The position numbers were made by a program, and so were the translations under genes. Source: Combretum micranthum (Eukaryota > Streptophyta > Magnoliopsida > Myrtales > Combretaceae). From it: DNA of 64,000 nucleotides. Shown here piece by piece: positions 1-10,700 of the stretch (its first letter is position 1; the number at the start of each line of letters is the position of its first letter). The DNA lies in contig JAMXBD010001242.1 of assembly GCA_024138025.1 (NCBI GenBank), positions 1 to 64,000 of the forward strand, written 5' to 3'. Below the pieces are notes generated by a model. It was not told the DNA's origin and did no database searches. It saw nothing but the letters and a program-made list of their open reading frames with translations.

Positions 1-454
1 TGCACTTGAGTTAATGCAAATAAAAAGTGAATATACATGGGGTTTGGGAACTCGTTTGCTGTTGGTGGTTGAATTGAGTGATAACATTGTGTGGTGATAA
101 TTGTGATTTATGCATTATCGAGTGTTTGAAACTTGTATGATCATTAACTTATAAGATATAAATCTTATTAACCCTATATGAATTGGACATGCATTGCATA
201 ACATCATTCTTGCATAAGTAAGGGTTCACATCATGTATTAATATTCTGATTTTATAGTAGTACTTTTTAGGACCAGTGGGTCTGCTTGAGGATACTAGTT
301 GGTTTGTTGGTTTCACGAGAACTAAGTAAGCATCGAAGGACGTCGCCTATGTTGGAATCGCCTTTAAGGATTAATACTTAAGGAGGTTTGTGGTTCTGAA
401 GGAAGTGAAGGGTTAGTTGATAGAGTTAATATTTTGATATATGCACAAAATGAG

Positions 455-660
455 TTCAAAAGGAAGTCTTCACTCTTTAGTCTTGTCTAAGGAGTAGTTA
501 GAGACTATGTTTCCATAAAATGGATTTTAAGAAAATCCTCCCTTCTTAGCTAAGTCCAACGAGAAGTTAGAGGTTATTTTTTAATAAAAAGCATTTCAAA
601 ATGAAATCCTCCCTTCTTAGCTATATCCAAAGGGCAATTGACGGTTATATCTATGTATAA
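455..660 (+). repeat. Three degenerate ~70-nt tandem repeats inside B1
   Basis: Three successive units each contain a core like CCTCCCTTCTTAGCT followed by a purine-rich GAAGTTAGAGGTTAT-type arm, with diverged spacers. The first unit has TTCACTCTTTAGTCTTG as its core. The same three-unit array is present in B3 (about 62185-62400, opposite strand), so it is a family feature and not a recent local slippage. Within each unit the core and arm are partly complementary (CTTCTTAGCT against AG..GTTAGAGG), suggesting a repeated hairpin. Confidence 0.7.
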
Positions 661-1682
661 AAGAAATGACTTTTGTGTTAAGAAAGATATGAGTTGAACG
701 CTCAAGGTTGAGTATGCACCCCCTTTGTTTGTTCACAGTTCTCTTAGATGTAAATGGTCTTACTAGTCCTTCAACTCCTAAGAGAGAGCGTAAATCTCTA
801 TTGGTTTGGATTTCAGTCATCCAAATTATGCATATCGTATGGTTGAGTGTACACTACATATGCATGTTAAATAAAACTTGTTTTACATTTGTTTGTAGTG
901 TGATTTGTTTCCGGTCATCCAAATTGTGCATGTCGTATGGTTGAATTGTAATGTTGTAATTTAAAGTTTGTAAAACGTAGATGTAAACCCCTAAATTTTC
1001 GGAATCGGTTTAGCATAAAACCCTAAACCGGAAGTCAAACGGAACCCTAAAAGTCAACAAAACCCTAGTTTACCGTATCCAACTAAATCCGGCATTGCCG
1101 TTTTCTTTGGCCCTAGAAAACGAAGTTGGGATAATTAGCTAAAATAGTTCGTAATAACCATAGGTTTTATAAAAATTTCAGTTTCGCGAAATTCGGGTGT
1201 CCTTCGAACCCGATCGGACACAGTTCTCGAAAAACGTGTCCGGAAGCCCGGAATAGTAAAAATATTCCGAATACACCGTTAGACTCGTAAAAAATAAGTT
1301 TTCCAAAAATATCAGTTTCGTAATTTTTCGGTAAGTAAAAATAACAGATATAGCTATTATACGCGTATTTTCTTACTACCGGTACTTTAATTGTCATATC
1401 TACTTTACATTACACTATTCATTACTATTCTACACTATTCTTTTATCTCTACTTTTTCTTACACCTATTCTTACACTCTACATAACCTATAATCTTAACT
1501 TTTTACCTTTCCCATAACTTTATATCACATCTACTTACATATTACATCTTTTATTTCTTCAAAAAGTCAAAAAAATAAAACAATACCCCTCCCCATGCAT
1601 GGCCGGCGCCCCCCCTCTCTTGCCCTCAATTTGTTTTAATTTTACTTTATTTTAATCACACAAAAATCACTCCTCAATTTCC

Positions 1683-1690
1683 TATAAATA
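1683..1690 (+). promoter_or_regulatory. TATA box of A1 LTR
   Basis: CCTATAAATACCCCCC, followed by a CT-rich leader, lies about 700 bp from the LTR start. The same CTATAAATACCCC box recurs in A2 (6419), A3 (9208, minus), A5 (57132, minus) and A6 (27365, minus), and as TATAAACACCCC in A4. It fixes the transcriptional direction of the family as TGTAAACC to GTGACA. Confidence 0.75.
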
Positions 1691-3467
1691 CCCCCCTTCT
1701 CTTTCACTTCTTTCACACCACTTCTACACTAAAATTACTCTCTCAAAATCTCTCAAGAATTTCTCTCCAAGAAGTTCTTTCAAGAAGTCTCTTTAGCTCA
1801 TCTCCTTTAGGTAAAAATTCTTCAAGAAGTTTCCATGTTCATCTACTTAGTATGAACTTAATGTGTGTTTTCTAAAACCATGAAGGTTAAGAAAGCAACA
1901 ATAGGTTCATACTTTGTTTTTGTCATAATCATAATTCCTTTATGTTCATGTTTCTTTTATATTCATTTATGTTTCTCTTATGTTCATTTATGTCTCTTTT
2001 ATGTTCATAACTATCTACTATATCTATATAGCTATATATACTATTTAGAGCATATAAGCTCATGATCTTGCAATTTATTTACTTTCAATGCATTTTATTT
2101 ACCAAGTTGTTTTTAAGACTAGTCTCTAGTCTTAGACTTGTCCTCATCAAGTCAAAACAAGCTTTTCTTTCTTTCATTTTATTTTATGGGACTAGTTTAC
2201 TTCTTAGTCCCGGGAGCCTTGAAAAAGCTAAGACTCCAATACTTGACTTTATTATTATGCTTTATGTTATTTTGGTTATTATTATTCTCATAATCATGTT
2301 CATTTAGATTGTTGTCCATAATTTTATTTAAACAAAAAGAAGAATTTTGTCACTTAGAAATAAGTTTATGTAAAGTATAAAATCTATAAAGCAACACAAA
2401 ATAAACTCATTCCTTTTCATGTTACAAAAAGAACTCACTATAATTTTATAAACTACTTTTACTTTAAAAAGCCACTTAGATCCTTATTATCCCACCTTGT
2501 TTTTCAAAAGAAAATATTTTGTTGACAAAAATGGTTCTTTTCATAAGAAAGAAAATAAGATGGATGACTAAGGAAATTTTTAAGTAAAGACCTTTGCAAA
2601 CAAATAGGCAAAGAAAATTTATGGTTTGAAAATAATAAAGTTATTTCTTTTCAAGTTACAAGAAGAAGTTAATAAGATTATAGAAATTAGTTTTTCTACA
2701 AAAAGTCCTTAATTGTTCCACATTGTTTTTATGAAGAAAACAAATTTTCATGCATGGATGATTATTTTGAAAAATATGAGACATGAGAAAAAGAATGAGA
2801 AATATCAAGTAAGGATTTTTGCAAAACAAGTAAACAAAGGAATTTACACAAGAAAAATGAAGAATAGCATATTTCCTAGAAAACTTCAAATATAGTATTA
2901 ATGTAACTTAGAAAGTAGAAAATTTTATTTTCAAAGGTCACTTAGAAAAAGATAAATAAAACCAACATAAAACGTTTTTAGAAAATAAAGAAAACAAGGT
3001 ATTCATTTCAAAGAAATTTACAAAAACAATTTCCGAAAAGCTTCAAACCACATTGTTTTACCTAAGAAAAATAATTGGACAACAAGACACTTGAGCATGC
3101 TTAAATATGAGTTATATAGTTATAAAAAGAGAATTTTTCAACTATATAGATAACTAAGTATTTATCAAACAAATTTTGATTTCTTGAACCAAAGTTGTTT
3201 TTACTTGGAAATCCGTGGTGAATTTTGTCACTACTTTTTCAGAGCCTATATGGCCTTGTTTGTTGAATATAATTTTGGAAATGGGTAGATCTTTTCGAGT
3301 AGGTAGAAATCGGTATATTATATGCGCGATTCCGAGTTAAAATGACCAAGTTATGGCCATTTTAAGTTGGAACATTCTTCATACGAACTTTACGTTCTTT
3401 GACATTGTTTTGTCAAAATTCAAGAAAATCATCAAGAAAAACTCATTGTGGGTATTTTCTTTGGTAG

Positions 3468-3565
3468 GTGACCCCGAGGAAGGATTCCTTTACCCGAGAA
3501 CTATTACGATTAAGTGGAGTGTGTGAACGACTCATCCGCTTAGAGGAATAGACGACAATGGCATC
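3468..3565 (+). other. Candidate mini-exon in A1 (frame-disrupted copy)
   Basis: Acceptor-like TTTTCTTTGGTAG lies directly before 3468 and donor-like ATC|GTGAGTTT at 3566. The homologous reading frame starts GDPEEGFLYP as in A5, but a missing base in the ACCCGAG stretch (A5 has ACCCCGAG) shifts the frame so that the usual DYYD-stop is lost. The exon borders are intact, so this copy looks like a decayed member. Confidence 0.5.
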
Positions 3566-4057
3566 GTGAGTTTATTTCCATTAAATGCTATACTTGTTGT
3601 GCTTGTAAATTAGTTGCACTAGAGTTAGGAAAAGATAAACCGATATGCATGTAAAATAATTCCTTGAAAGAATTCTAAGAATATCGAAGCCAGAATTGTT
3701 CTAAGTGATTGTTTTAGTTTAATATTGATTTGTGTGAAATTCCTTGATCGCCATAAAGTTGAAAATAATTATGTTATGACTTTATAAATTAATGAACTCA
3801 TGCATACCACGAAGTGAGTCACATTGCATGGTTGGGTTATTATCCTTGGGTGAGAAGGATAGTAAGCTCATGTCGAAAGCAACACTTGGCGGGAGATCCG
3901 AAAGCGATTGCTTGGCGGCTTAATGGAATATGCTTGGCGGTAGATCCGAAAGCAAGGTCAATCAAGTAGATTCGGAATGCTCGACGATGTGTGCTCGTGA
4001 GCAAGAAAACTTTTTATTTAAAACTACTTGAATTGAGGTTATGTATCACCAAACCCC

Positions 4058-4107
4058 GAATGGAGGGCGTAAATCCATTCAACATATAGTTCCCGGAAAA
4101 CTATATG
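4058..4107 (+). ncRNA. Two conserved hairpins in A1 intron-like region
   Basis: Hairpin 1: GAATGGA (4058-4064) pairs with TCCATTC (4074-4080) around loop GGGCGTAAA. Hairpin 2: CATATAGTT (4083-4091) pairs with AACTATATG (4099-4107) around CCCGGAA. Both recur in the same order in other LTR families with compensating stem changes: ATTCGGA/TCCGAAT in D2, GAATGAA/TTCATTC in A3, ACGGA/TCCGT in A2. This supports a structured RNA. Its function is unknown; packaging, dimerisation or splicing control are possibilities. Confidence 0.55.
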
Positions 4108-4848
4108 CTTGTTTGCCCACGTGCTTGTGCATTACATTTGTTTGATTAAATCAACTTGTTTGAATCTTGTTACAAGAAGTTATTTATGGAAATAGTTCTC
4201 ACTAAGCCTATTAGCTTATACCCCATAGATATCTTTTGCAGTTTCCTTACTTATGGTTAAGGCCACGTGGACCATGCGGGCAGGTAATCTCTTTGAACAT
4301 TAGAAACTTGGATAAAGTGTAGCATAGTATTAGCATGCAATATATATAATAGATTAGTAATTTAGGGAGTTGTCCCTAAGTTTGTAAAGTCTTTGCCATG
4401 AATGAATAATTATTGTGAATCCTCTTTTCTTAATATGTTTTTATCTCCTTAAGCTTCATAATTCCATATATGGTCCTCTAAAGTTGTGAAAGTACGCCTT
4501 ACACTTAATATAAAAGCTTTTGGGAATGGCTAAGGTTGTCATACTTAAGCTTTAATATTGAGTGTGGCGGACTGTCACGTTTAGGGTACCCATTGGGGCG
4601 TGACAGTAGATAATTTATTTTACTTTACTATTTGGTTGGGAATACCAATTCTCTAAGGTTCTAGTAGACTATAGAAATCGGATTTCCTTTATTATCACAA
4701 ATGTTATTTCATATTAAATAATTTACGAAGTAATTTTTTAGGTAGAGTCTTGCAAACTCTGACTTGCAAGATGGTTTTCAAATTACAAGTGCACATGTGA
4801 TATGATAACTTTAGATTATCTGTCTACGCTTGTTTTTAAGGTGTGATA

Positions 4849-5209
4849 GTAACTATAGCTACCAATGCCCTCCATTGTTAAGCATATTCCGTAAAGGTCT
4901 TGTCCTCCTTTTTCGTGTTGCTAAGGCCCTACATGGTAGGAAGACTTCAATATTGAACTTATATTGGTTGTACAATGCCCTGGCTAACTTGTCCCAGGTA
5001 GCAATCTCACTTGGGTCGAGTTCTGCATACTAGGTCAATACTAGTCCAGTGAGGCTGTCCTAGAAAAGTTTGAATCATTAGCTACTTATACTGAGTGTAG
5101 TGGCTCATCTCCCTCACATAGAGCCTCATGTGCAGTTTGGGGGAACCCATGTCGTCGTACTTCTCAAAATCCGACATCTTGAACTTTTCAGGAAAAGTGC
5201 CATCTGAAC
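4849..5209 (-). pseudogene. gag: gag remnant, C-terminal part (Ogre/Tat-like Ty3/gypsy)
   Basis: Read on the minus strand from 5209, one frame gives a capsid-type stretch with FKMSDFEKYDDMG, then KLHMRLY and VREMSHY. After an in-frame stop, another open segment has AELDPSEIATWDKLA and ALYNQYKF. These are the conserved gag landmarks of plant Ty3/gypsy elements (the DFEKY-G-P-HL..YCRKM region and the LDP..I.TW..L...F..QY region). Several stops and frame changes make it a pseudogene. It continues the reading at 12873-13255 and is separated from it by A2; on the left it is cut by B1. Protein role by family: structural capsid/nucleocapsid precursor of the virus-like particle. Confidence 0.8.
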
Positions 5210-6290
5210 TATAAACCCCCGAAAATTTCATAATTCTTAAAAATAATCATAAAAGTCTAATATCAAAATTTAATCCCGAAATCGACTCAAGATAAAAACC
5301 CAATTCTAGATCGAGTCAACATCAGAAAAGAAACCCTAAAATCGACCAAGTTAAAACTTAATTCCAAATAAATAAAAAACGAGATTTCTTAGTCTCGAGA
5401 AAACGAGAACCCTTGAAACAAAATATAAAGTCCAACTACGTTTGATCAACGTCCGTACGCCAATCAAATCATCTACCCGATTCCTAAAACACAAATCAAA
5501 ACGACATATCAACAAAATGATAAGACCTTAAATCCTTCGATAAATTTCAGAAATCATAAATTTCAAATTTTCACCAAAATCAAACTAAGTCAACTCATAA
5601 CCTTAAGACTCGGTTAAACATTTCCGAGAACCGAAAACTATTAAATAATCACAAATAAAATAAATAAACCATAGATATCGAGCTAAAAATATAAAACGGT
5701 CAAAACTCAAAAATATATGACTTACGAATAACTCAACAAAACCTGAAGTCAAACGGAACCTAAAAGTCAACAAAGCCTGTAACAAACCCTAGTGCTTAAG
5801 ATCTGGCAATCCCGCATTTTCGAACCCTAGAAAACGAAGTTAAGTAATAGCCTAAAATAGTTTGTAATAAATAGGGTAACATAAAAATATCATATTCGCG
5901 GAATTTCAAGTGTCCTTTCGGACTCAAACGGGATCAGTTCTCAAAAATCGTGTACGGAGCTCGGAATATTAAAAATATTCTGTTTATACCAATAGACTCG
6001 TAAAATACAAGGATTCCAAAAATATTAGTTTTTAGAATTTTTCGGTAGCCAAAAATTACAGATATTGCATTATTACCAGTATTTTTATTACTACCGGTAC
6101 TTTAATTGTCTAGTCTACTATTCATAGTACTTTTTACTATCATTACTATTTCACTATCTCTACTTTTCTTACACCTATTTCTTACTACCTACATACCTAT
6201 TTTCTTACTTTTTACAATTCCAATACAACTTTATTCACATCAACTTTACACATACTTCTTTTATATACAACAAATAAAAATAAAACAATC

Positions 6291-6323
6291 CCCCCACCCA
6301 CCCCCCCCCCCCCCCCCCCCCCC
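6291..6323 (+). repeat. Poly-C tract in A2 U3
   Basis: A 23-base uninterrupted C run (6301-6323) preceded by CCCCCCACCCA, about 100 bp upstream of the TATA box and just before the CCGGCGCC block. A5 has the same position occupied by a G run on the plus strand (57206-57218), so the tract is a slippage-prone family feature. Confidence 0.9.
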
Positions 6324-7120
6324 TCTAAAGTACCAAACCGGCGCCCCCTCTCTCTTCCAACATTTTATTTTTTCTTTTCAATTTATTTAATTACCTCAAA
6401 AATTCACTCCAAAAATTCTATAAATACCCCTTCTCTTTCATTCTTTCACACAATTCATTTCACTACCAAAACTCTCTCAAAATCTCTCCACAAATCTTCT
6501 CTGCAAGAGTTCTCTCTACAGAAACTCTCTTAAAACCAATTTTCCACAAAACTCATTCCTTATACATAAACCTTCTACCACATATTGTCACGCCCGAAGA
6601 GTACCCTAAACGTGGCAGTCCGCCACATATAATATCAAGGCTTAAGAATGGCTACCTTAGTCATGCGAAAGCCTTAGTATTATATGTAAGGCGTCTAACA
6701 TGGTAATAGGAGACGCTTTTGGGAAGCATAGTTTAAGCAAGTAAAGATAAACATACAAGGATCCAGAAATAAAGTATATCATATCATAAATAACCAAGGT
6801 CTATTACATAATTTCTTAGGGGCATACCCCCGCTAAATCGAAGGATCAAGATAAACTTCATAGCATCCAAAATTAAAGATTTCAAAGGAATTCTAATCTA
6901 AGTCTTCGAGTAGATTTCCTCCAAAAGCTTCAACATAAAACGTATACGGATACTGGAAGACCTCGGGCACAAAAATAGGTGTTCCTGAGAATACAAATAC
7001 CTATAGGGGTGTAAGCTTTGGGCTTAGTGAGTAAATCCCAAAATTCATACTCGGAGTAAATTATCAATCAAGTTTATTATTCAAACATATGAAATGCAAC
7101 AACCACGTGAGCATACAAGA

Positions 7121-7170
7121 CATATGACTTTCCAGGAATCATATGTTGAATGAATTTACGCCCTTCATTC
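7121..7170 (-). ncRNA. Conserved hairpin pair in A3
   Basis: GAATGAA (7148-7154) pairs with TTCATTC (7164-7170) around the fixed loop (TTTACGCCC on the plus strand, GGGCGTAAA in sense). CATATGA (7121-7127) pairs with TCATATG (7139-7145). Compared with A1, both arms of hairpin 1 changed together (G-C pair to A-T), and hairpin 2 has a different but still complementary stem. Confidence 0.55.
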
Positions 7171-7204
7171 GGGGTTGGGTATTCAGGCCAATTACAGCCA
7201 CAAC

Positions 7205-7375
7205 TTTTAAAAACACTTTTATAGTTCTTACCGGCTCCTATACGCCATCAAAGACTTGTAGTTATTACAGGCTCCTACTAGCCACCAAAATCTTATAGTT
7301 ATTACAGGCTCCTACTAGCCACCAATTTAAGTAGTTCTTACTGGCTCCTACTCGCCACTCACATGATATACCAGT
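7205..7375 (-). repeat. Four ~45-nt tandem repeats in A3
   Basis: On the minus strand each unit reads GGCNNNTAGGAGCC-x-GTAANAACTA. The GGC...GCC ends are complementary, so each unit can fold. A4 has a related array with diverged units at about 40930-41030, and A1/A5 have GCTTGGCGG-AGATCCGAAAGC units at the same place. The position, upstream of the conserved hairpins, is kept while the unit sequence is replaced. Confidence 0.7.
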
Positions 7376-7700
7376 TATGTCTACCACCACTATTATACAC
7401 TTGTCCCACCAATTTGTATAGTAGTGAATGCAATGTGACTTAATATATGAAGTGCATGAATAATTTCTTTAATTAAAGTCTAGTAGTTACATTTAACTTT
7501 CTTTCAAGTGATCAATCAATTTCAAACATTTCAAGATATTAATTCACATACAACTTTATTACAAACAATTCGAGTTTCGATATACTTAGCATTCTTTCAA
7601 CATATTATCATACACTTTATTTTGATTTTTCTTAAACTCTAGTGCAACTAATTTTACAAGCACAATCAAGAGTATGAAAAATAACGGGGAATAAACTCAC

Positions 7701-7799
7701 TCAGCCATGATGACACCTTTCTTGAAATGGATGAGTCGTTCGGAATTTCTACTTAATCGTAGTAATCCTCGGGATACGAACAATCCTCCTCGTGATTAT
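7701..7799 (-). other. Candidate mini-exon in A3, 15-codon frame
   Basis: Acceptor-like TTCTTCTTGATTAG ends at 7800; donor ctga|GTGAGTTT follows 7701. The frame reads DNHEEDCSYPEDYYD and stops at TAA (7755-7753). Length and ending equal those of A5, A4, A6 and E although nucleotides differ. The same frame has a TGA just upstream of the acceptor (TCT TGA TTA), which argues against read-through and for splicing. Confidence 0.5.
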
Positions 7800-10700
7800 C
7801 TAATCAAGAAGAATACCCAAAATGAGTATTTCATGAAATTCTATCCTTGAAGATTCTAATCTTTTCTTAAAATCGTAGAAAAATCGCATATGGGGAGATT
7901 CCAACTTAAAATGTCCATAACTTGCTCATTTTAACTCGGAATTTCGCGTATAATATATCGTTTTCTACCTACTCGAAAAGATTTACACATTTCTAAGCTT
8001 ATTTCCATAAAACTAAGTCGTTTGGGTCCCGAAAAGGCAGTGACTAAATTTGGCACGAATTTTGCAAAAACTTGTTTTTCTTCTTGTAAACAAGGTTCAT
8101 TTGAGAAGATAAATTTTTCAATTATTTTGTAAACTTTTGAAAGGTATATATTTATATGTAATGACTCATAACAAATGTATGAAGTAAATGGAGTTGTCTC
8201 AACTTATAAAAATTAAGGTTTTAAAAGATTTTGATTTTGAGATTCTATTGAATATTTATTTTACTTTTTGAAAGATTTTGAGTTATTGAGATGAATATTC
8301 TTTTTCTAAATTTAATCTCTTGTAATTTCTTTAAATTCCTAAGGTGTGGTTTTATTTTCAAAACTTGGATTCAAAAAGTAATAAAATGACATTTTTATTT
8401 CTAGTAAGGATTCCAAAATAATTTCTACTTCTTGATAAAAGATAAGTTTTCATAAATCCTTTTGTTTATGTAAGAAAATCATTCCCATACATGTTCATGG
8501 GTTTTTAAGAAATCCATTTTCAATATTTATTTCTTTTAGAAAGAATCTTTAATTCAAGAAAACACTTTCTCATTTATTTTTTGTTGAGACAAAAACATTA
8601 TGTTCATGCATGAATATGAATCATAACTATAGAAACATAAAAAAAATAATACTTGAAAACTTAAATAAATAATAAAGTAAATCAAGTATTGGGACCTTAG
8701 CTTCATCAAGGTACCCCGGACTAAGAAAAGAGTAGTCCCGAAAAGAAGAAAGAGAAATTGTTTTGACTTGATGAGGACAAGTCTAAGACTAGAATGACTA
8801 GTCTTAAAATCAACTTGAAATTAAATAAATTGCAATGAAGTAAATAAATTGCATGAAAGATGAATAAATTATAAGACAATGAGCTTATATTCTCTAAATA
8901 ATATATATAGTTATATAGATATTAGATAGTAAAGAACATAAAAGAAACATAAATGAACATAGAGGAATTATGTTTATGAACAAAAACAAAGCATGAACTA
9001 ATGTTGCTTTCTTAACCTTCATGGTTTTAGAAAACACACACTAAGCTCATACTAAGTAGGTGAACATGAAGAATTCTTGAGAATTTTCTTACCTAAAGGA
9101 AGCTAAACTAAGGAGACTTCTCTTGAGAGAATTTGGAGAGAAATTTTTGTAGAGTAACTTTAAGAAGAAGAGGTGTGAAAAAAGTGAATGTATGAAGGGG
9201 TATTTATAGGAAAATGTGGGAGATAATTTGTGTTAATTAAATAATTGAAAAACAAATCAAATTGATGTATGGAGAGAGAGGGGCCGGCGCCATTTTGGCA
9301 TATTGGGAGGAGAGAAATTTATTTTTTTGTTATTTTGTTAATTAAAAGTAAGAAATGAAAGATGTGAAGTTGTATTGGAAATGAAAATGTGTAAGAAATA
9401 GGTGTATGGCTTGTAAGAATAGGTTGTAAGAAAAAGTAGAGATAGATGAATAGTGTAGAATAGTAGAAAATAGTGTAATGTAAAAGTAGACATGACAATT
9501 TAATACCGATAGTAAGAAAATACGCGTATAACAGCGATATCTGATATTTTTAGCTATCGAAAAATTATGAAATTGATATTTTTGGAAATCTTATACTTTT
9601 ACGAGTCTAACGGTATATTCGGAATATTTTTCCTATTCCGAGCTTCCGGACACATTTTTCAAGAGTTATGTCCGATCGGGTTCAAAGGACACTTGAAATT
9701 CTTCAATCTGATATTTTTATAAAACCTATAGCTATTACGAACTATTACAACTAATTTTTCCAACTTCGTTTTCTAGGGTTTGAGAAAACGGCAGTGCCGG
9801 AGTTAAATGGTTACGGTAACTAGGGTTTTGTTTGACTTAAGAATCCGTTTGACTTCCGATAGGGTTTAGGTCTTTAATTTGGATCCAAAAATTTCGGGGA
9901 TTTACACATATCACTACTCCCATAATACCCATTTCATCTATCATCTTCATATCACTTACACACTTTAGGTAAAGATTTCTTCCAACTATTATCACTCATG
10001 TCATGTAACTTAACATGACTATGGTGTTGTTTTGAAACACATATGAGTAGTAAAAGCAACAACATATTCATGTTTTGTTTTTGTACATAAGCTTCCTATT
10101 TTATTATGTTGTTATTATCTGCTTCTAATCTAACTTATATATAGTATTGTGTATATTATGTATATATATTTATTTAGAGCATATAAGCTCATTTGTTATT
10201 TATTTACTTTCAAGTTATGCAATTTATTTATTTCTGTTGTTATTAAGACTAGTCTTTTTAGTCTTAGACTTGTCCATATCAAGTCAAAACAATCTTTCGT
10301 TTATTTTCTTTAATCTTTCGGGACTAGTCCATTCTTAGTCTCGGGATGCCTTGATGAAGCTAAGGCTCCAATACTTGACTGGGATACCTTGATGAAGCTA
10401 AGGTTCCCAATACTTGATATTTTATTTTTCTTGCTTATTACTTGTTTCTAGTATTTTCTTATATTCTTATTACTTTATATGCTCATGATACTTGCATCTA
10501 CATAATGTTAATGTCTCAACTAATCTAAAAATAGAATTTTGCTTTACTAAAGGAACTCAAAACTAGATTTTCGATTATGTGATTTATCACAAAATCATGA
10601 AGTTATTATCAACAACATAGAAAAAGAGTTTTCTCAATGTTTTCTTAAATAACAAAGATAGATTACCAAGGAAACATAAGAAATAAATATTTTCTTTGTA

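Larger units (their letters stand above)
982..4605 (+). mobile_element. A1: family-A solo LTR, 3.6 kb, TSD GTAGA
   Basis: Starts TGTAAACCCC, ends GGGCGTGACA, and is bounded by a perfect 5-bp duplication GTAGA at 977-981 and 4606-4610. TG...CA ends with a 5-bp TSD and no internal gag/pol are diagnostic of a solo LTR; direction is set by the TATA box TATAAATA at 1683-1690. In order: U3 with a GGCCGGCGCC block (about 1602), TATA, CT-rich leader, donor AG|GTAAAA at 1810/1811, long intron-like stretch, mini-exon 3468-3565, hairpins 4058-4107, acceptor TTTTGCAG at 4241, and the terminal GGCGGACTGTCACGTTTAGGG block. Inserted in B1. The mini-exon frame carries a 1-base deletion relative to A5. The TE lineage cannot be assigned without pol. 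Confidence 0.9.
1..4848 (+). mobile_element. B1: B/D-family LTR, 5' part outside window, split by A1
   Basis: Positions 1-981 and 4606-4848 are two halves of one B-family LTR. The left half matches, on the opposite strand, the B3 copy at 61459-62517, including three tandem repeats and the AGAGA-gcgtaaa-TCTCT hairpin near 785-805. The right half carries the family's 3' end: AGAGTCTTGCAAACTCTGAC, a GTGCACATGTG block and a terminal GGTGTGATA, compared with GGGTCACGACA in D2 at 51743. The LTR start and mini-exon lie before position 1. It sits inside the gag remnant of the minus-strand Ogre/Tat-like element, whose sequence resumes at 4849. No coding capacity is seen. Family membership is firm from internal alignment; the exact right edge is good to a few bases because the terminal CA is mutated to TA. 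Confidence 0.8.
6586..9906 (-). mobile_element. A3: family-A solo LTR, 3.3 kb, TSD CATAT
   Basis: On the plus strand it reads TGTCACGCCC...ATTTACA, i.e. inverted relative to A2. It is bounded by a perfect TSD CATAT at 6581-6585 and 9907-9911, inserted in the leader of A2 about 160 bp past its TATA box. TATA box at 9201-9208 (minus), donor CCTTTAG|GTAAGA at 9093/9092, mini-exon 7799-7701, hairpins 7121-7170, second acceptor TATTCTCAG near 6992. It contains four ~45-nt tandem repeats at 7205-7375. No internal domain. Confidence 0.92.

Noticed and set aside
4570..6630. GGGCGTGACA and TGTCACGCCC facing each other, resembling long terminal inverted repeats of a DNA transposon
   Set aside because: They are the same LTR end in neighbouring elements of opposite orientation; 5-bp TSDs pair each with a distant TGTAAACCCC-type end instead.
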